Shown here: in pieces, positions 60,279 through 64,000 of the stretch | How positions within the stretch are numbered: position 1 is the stretch's first letter | How the letters are laid out: the number at the start of each line of letters is the position of its first letter | Source: Brachypodius melanocephalos | Lineage: Eukaryota > Chordata > Aves > Passeriformes > Pycnonotidae | Assembly: GCA_013398615.1 (NCBI GenBank) | Contig: VZSR01002420.1 | Span: 832,510 to 896,509, forward strand | DNA length: 64,000 bases | Direction of reading: 5' to 3' | Made by a program: the position numbers and the translations under genes | The notes under the pieces: generated by a model | Database searches by the model: none | Told to the model about the DNA's origin: nothing | Seen by the model: only the letters and a program-made list of their open reading frames with translations

Positions 60279-60398
60279 ATGTCGATCAAAATGAGCGAGC
60301 CCCAGCCCTGCGCCGGCCGCCCGGGCGGGGGGAGCCGCGGCGCGGCGGCACCGGGCACCGGCGGGGAGGCGGCCGGCACATGGGACGGCGTGCTTTAA
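60279..60398 (+). other. Upstream ORF 1 in the AFF1 leader (39 codons)
   Basis: ATG at 60279 to TAA at 60396-60398, starting M-S-I-K-M-S-E-P-Q-P and Gly/Ala-rich after that. It is in a different frame from the AFF1 ATG and closes 58 bases before it. It matters only if transcription starts upstream of 60279. Confidence 0.5.
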
Positions 60399-60430
60399 CC
60401 TGGAGAGCTGCGGACGGAGCTCATGGATAG
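60380..60430 (+). other. Upstream ORF 2 in the AFF1 leader (16 codons)
   Basis: ATG at 60380 to TAG at 60428-60430, overlapping the end of upstream ORF 1 and the start of upstream ORF 3 in other frames. Closes 26 bases before the AFF1 ATG. Confidence 0.5.
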
Positions 60431-60449
60431 AGGACGCTTGGCAGGATAA
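60423..60449 (+). other. Upstream ORF 3 in the AFF1 leader (8 codons)
   Basis: ATG at 60423 to TAA at 60447-60449 (M-D-R-G-R-L-A-G), closing only 7 bases before the AFF1 ATG. Confidence 0.5.
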
Positions 60450-60456
60450 CCCCGCG

Positions 60457-60473
60457 ATGGCTGCCCAGTCGAG
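60457..60473 (+). CDS. AFF1: AFF1 first coding exon (coding part), M-A-A-Q-S
   Basis: AFF1 (AF4) is a nuclear proline- and serine-rich scaffold of the super elongation complex, which brings P-TEFb to RNA polymerase II. Only the first coding exon is here: ATG in a strong context (gcgATGG), four more codons giving M-A-A-Q-S, and two bases (AG) before the donor gtacgg at 60474. Human AFF1 begins M-A-A-Q-S-S-L-Y-N-D-D as I recall it, and AG plus a C or T from the next exon gives that second Ser. The CpG island and the position after PTPN13 on the same strand, as in mammals, support the call. The identity rests on a very short peptide plus synteny. Confidence 0.85.
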
Positions 60474-63400
60474 GTACGGCACTGAATAACTTTGGTCGCG
60501 CCCGGTGCATCTCGCTGAGAGCTGGGTTGTGATGCCCCGGCTCCTGCGCTGGCTCGGTGGGCTGTGGGGTTCTACCCCGAGCCCTGGGTAGATTTTGTCC
60601 GTGTGTTTTGTTCACCGAAGTGCCCGCTCCCTCTTCCCAGCGTAAACTTTCTTCCAGCAGGAAAAACAAAGTCTTAATTGCTCCCCGTCAAATCTCTCCC
60701 AGTCCAACAAGTTTAAAGCTCCCTGACTTTCTTCTCCCCCGTGGACTTGTCTGTATAAAAGCTCTTTGGAATTGATTCTGTTCTCCCCTCCAGAGCTGTC
60801 TCGCGTTTGTTTGTTTCTGTTCGCCTGTACCCAGCCCGGCGTGAGCAGGTTTCTGTCATTGCTTACAGCAGTGTTTTAAAGGCTGGGGAATGGTTTCTGC
60901 TCGGCCGGGTTGCAGAGCTGGCTGCGCGCAGGGGGAGCAGGTTCTCTCTGCTGGATAGCTGCGAGGACAGAAAATGGTTACAACAGAGAAGAGTACGGAA
61001 ATGAGTTACTTAGTTGCTGTCAGGGAGCAAAATTCAAGCGAAAACACCGATCTTGGTTAAATACTTTTCAGCAGCGGTTTTAAAGAAGCAGTATTTTGCC
61101 TGCTCTCGGAAGGGTGGGGGAGTGTCCTCTGCCTGAAGTAAATTTCACACTCAGCATGGGGGAGGCAGCTTTTCTTAAGCAGTAGTACTTGATGGAGCAG
61201 TGCTATTTAAAGTACCTGTTAAATGCCTTTTAGCGTTTACGATGCCTTAATGGGCATTTCAGAAATGCCAAAAAGAGAAATTCCTTTTTGCTCTTTAGTC
61301 CCACATCACGCCACGCTGCTCCCCTTTCCTGCATGCAACGAAAAAAAAAATTGAAATGGTGGTATATCCTACATATAAGTTTGGCACTCACGGTGCATTT
61401 TCACAGTGGTGCTTTTCTGCAGGTTTGAAGCCAAGAGCTGGCTTTAAATTACAAACTGGAGAAGGACAGAGCCCTGGGGTTTGAGGAAGAAGCAGGGGAA
61501 GATTGATTGCTTGGTTAACAGCTGAGCTCTTCTCCAGCTTCCAGGGCCTACCCTCCCCATAGTGGGAGTATTTCACATAAAGAGTGCTTAACAAAAAGGT
61601 AAAGATTGAGTTTCTAGCATGTTTTTTTCCTTTGTATGATCCCTTTTCATGATTTACTGGCCTGCATTATCAGCGTTGCTGTAATAGGACCGCATGCTGG
61701 ATGCAGCGTAAATCCTAGGGATGCTGGCTGGCCCTGGAGCTTGGCTTGACTCCAAGGCCAGGGACATGCCTGATGTCCCAGAGGTCGCACAACCATTCTG
61801 CTGGGTGGCAGGAGGCCACGTGGGAGCCGGGTCCCAGCGGTAGCCCCCGGCTTCAGCCAGCTGGCCGAGAAAGGGCAGAGCTGGGGCCGGGGCCAGTGAG
61901 CCACATCCCTGACCCCTAAGGTGAACGGCGCAGAGAATCAAGTGTTACACGCTCATGGCTCAGACTGAAGGGAGGAAAATGGTCCGAGGGCTGGGACCGT
62001 GGAGCTGAATTCTGCAAGGCAGGTGGAAGGACCGTACCCCACACCTGCCATTTGAGACAGACGTGGGGACAAGACACGAACCTGCTATTCTGTACCCCCC
62101 TTCCTTCTCCATCCTGTGCGTTGGCTTTTGCTTTTGTCAGACTTCTGTGAGGTGTTCAAACTGTAAAACTGCATCGGAGCATTTCAGCACAGCAAGTACA
62201 CAGGTTACTCTGTATGCCTGAAGATCAGTGTTAAGATCTCTGATTATTGCTTGTTTTAAGATATTTAAAGAGAGTAGGAGTTCATTTGAACAGCAGAAAT
62301 GAGTCTGTAGGAGAGAGGTTGCATTTGCCAGAGTGCCTGTGGTATTTCTGTTTCAGTGGCATAGATCTGCAGGGATATCTATCCCATTTTTTAAAAAATT
62401 GTGCTTTGTGAATGTGTAGAAGCTTTTATTCAACACTAAAGGATGAATTAATATTCACAGTAAATAATTAGAACTCTATTGCATGGGACTGAGAAGCCAC
62501 GTGTCTCTAGAATTCATTTTGTCAAAAAGTGTCAGAGGGTTTACTCTGCAAGGTAGCTGACAAAAGAAATGGGTGAGATTTCTGTGTTTATTTGTGCTCT
62601 CCAAAAAATACAGGCAATTTTTGCAAGCTCAGTAAATTACTGATGAGGTGGTGTGATACTGAGCACCGTAGTGGTTTGTCTATCACTCTGTACAAGGCCT
62701 TCAGGCTCTCCTCCATCTGCTCACGTTTTCTATTGCTCACATGCTGTTTGCTTTTGCTAGTGGAAGTGATGTGACATAGGGGAGGATGCTTGTTTGGAAA
62801 CAAGAAAATCCAGAATGCTTTCTTCAGCTTCAATGCTGTGATCCTCAGGAGCTCACCTAGCTTTTGGTTTCACAGTTTTGAAAGGTGGAAGGGTAAGGAA
62901 ACAAGGATGAAAACTGCCTGTTGCTGCTCCTTAGCATTTTAAAAACTGTAGTAGTGATAACTGAGGAACTGATGTGCTAATAGATGCCACAGCCTTCTTT
63001 AAAATTGCGATCTTAAGAAATGGTTGCAGGGCAAGTTGGGCATGATTTGGTTTCAGCTGTTTGAGAATGATCAGCTTCTCCCATTAGCTGCTGCAAGTAG
63101 CTTACATCTGGAGCTATTAGGTGGAGAAAGCATCCTCCAGTTAGCGTTGTTTTGTGTATAATATAGGCTTGTGGGGGTTTTTTTAAGTTGCTCGCTGAGC
63201 TGTAGGGTTGCAGCTGTAGCTTTCTATGCTCTCGCTTCTGGAGTGCATGGATGATCTGATGCCTGTGGTGTCCCCAGGCAACAGGGCTTGTGTCAGGTTT
63301 TTATGGTATGTTCAGGAACTTGTGAGCAGAAGCAGAGCTGATCTGAATAAGGACAAATTTAGTTTCTTGTCGAGCGTGGTGTGATGTTCATCATGTGCCG

Positions 63401-64000
63401 TTCAGCTGCTGGGAATACAGCAGACCCTTGGGAAGAGTGTGGGACAGACTGACAGAGCCCATCTCATTTCTGCTTCTTTCTTCATTAAAATATCTGCTCT
63501 ACTGCAGCAATTGCAAGCTGAGGATCTTTAGATTAATATCTGCCTCTTTTTTTTAAGATGCAGGCTGCTTTTCTTAGGCTGCTTGAGGTCATTTTAAATT
63601 GTAGATGCTCTCGGTTACACTTATTTACAATAGGAGGATAAACAACATACTTTGTTGTTTTGGATGCTAAGAATTTTGGGTTGTCTTTATATATAAAACT
63701 TGCTTTTCAGTGTAGTCATGGTTAGCATAATTTCTGGTGTGCAGAAGGAATGCAATTTCCCAATCTTTGTACATAGGTGAATACACAGTCAGAGCAACGT
63801 GAAACCTGAGTATCGTACTGTCATCTCTGCTGGGCTCATCTTGCTTTTTCTCCTGAGTCAGCCCTGCAGGGAAGGGCAATGATGGACAGCAGCCTGGGAA
63901 ACCCTCTGTTTCCACTCCCTAAAGCCAAGTTGTCCCAGCTAAACCCAGAAGACTCTTGAGAGGATGCTGTACTGCCCATTTTGGTAGAAAAAGGTGATGC
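60474..64000 (+). other. AFF1: AFF1 intron 1, 5' part
   Basis: Begins with donor gtacgg. The next AFF1 coding exon (expected to start S-L-Y-N-D-D-R-N) is not in the window. GC content falls gradually over the first kilobase. A more GC-rich patch sits at about 61720-62050, with no exon recognised. Confidence 0.7.

Larger units (their letters stand above)
59880..60480 (+). promoter_or_regulatory. AFF1: CpG island, AFF1 promoter and 5' leader
   Basis: An abrupt change from AT-rich flanks to about 600 bp of very GC-rich sequence dense in CpG, with several GC-box-like ggggcggg / ggcggg strings (for example near 60090-60100 and 60322-60332) and no TATA box near the ATG. It ends at the first coding exon of AFF1. 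The transcription start cannot be fixed from sequence alone. Confidence 0.85.

Noticed and set aside
59690..60482. Long minus-strand open frames (up to 229 codons) over the CpG island
   Set aside because: GC-rich sequence lacks stops by composition. The frames are Pro/Ala/Arg low complexity and overlap the AFF1 promoter and leader.

Overview
The window is vertebrate nuclear DNA, almost certainly from a bird. It holds a large split gene with GT-AG introns and no operon structure, it has a CpG-island promoter, and its only recognisable interspersed repeats are CR1 LINE fragments. Two of these end or begin with the ATTCTRT-type head that is typical of avian CR1. No Alu-, B1- or L1-like sequence was seen. 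The species cannot be told from the window.

Positions 1-46940 are the 3' five-sixths of PTPN13 (PTP-BAS, FAP-1, PTP-BL), on the + strand. I could place 40 consecutive coding exons (1524 to 46172). Their lengths and phases join into one open frame of 2081 residues plus a stop, with no frameshift or internal stop. In order they encode the end of the N-terminal linker, a coiled-coil stretch, the FERM domain, a Ser-rich linker, PDZ1, a linker, PDZ2, PDZ3, a linker, PDZ4, PDZ5, an acidic linker and the C-terminal tyrosine phosphatase domain with an intact WPD loop and HCSAGIGR signature. The KIND domain and promoter lie upstream of the window. The FERM and PDZ modules place the phosphatase at membranes and on partner C-termini, and the phosphatase domain at the end is the effector. 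Alternative products are visible in the sequence: two in-frame donors 15 nt apart in PDZ2, and a symmetric block of exons before PDZ1.

Positions about 46940-59880 are intergenic, with an antisense CR1 (about 52975-53570), an 18-bp tandem repeat, a 22-bp perfect palindrome, and one unassigned minus-strand stretch (about 49690-50240) that could be a terminal exon or chance. SLC10A6 and C4orf36, which lie between PTPN13 and AFF1 in human, were not recognised here.

Positions about 59880-60480 are a strong CpG island carrying the first coding exon of AFF1 (AF4, a scaffold of the super elongation complex). It encodes only M-A-A-Q-S plus two bases, ends at a GT donor at 60474, and is preceded by three short upstream ORFs. 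The rest of the window (60474-64000) is AFF1 intron 1.

I did not find a previously undescribed biological system. The points most worth a second look are three GC-AG introns in one gene, the PDZ2 splice switch, the His in place of the usual Asp in PDZ1, the compact PTPN13-AFF1 interval, and the AFF1 upstream ORFs. Family and human comparisons are from memory; no search was run.
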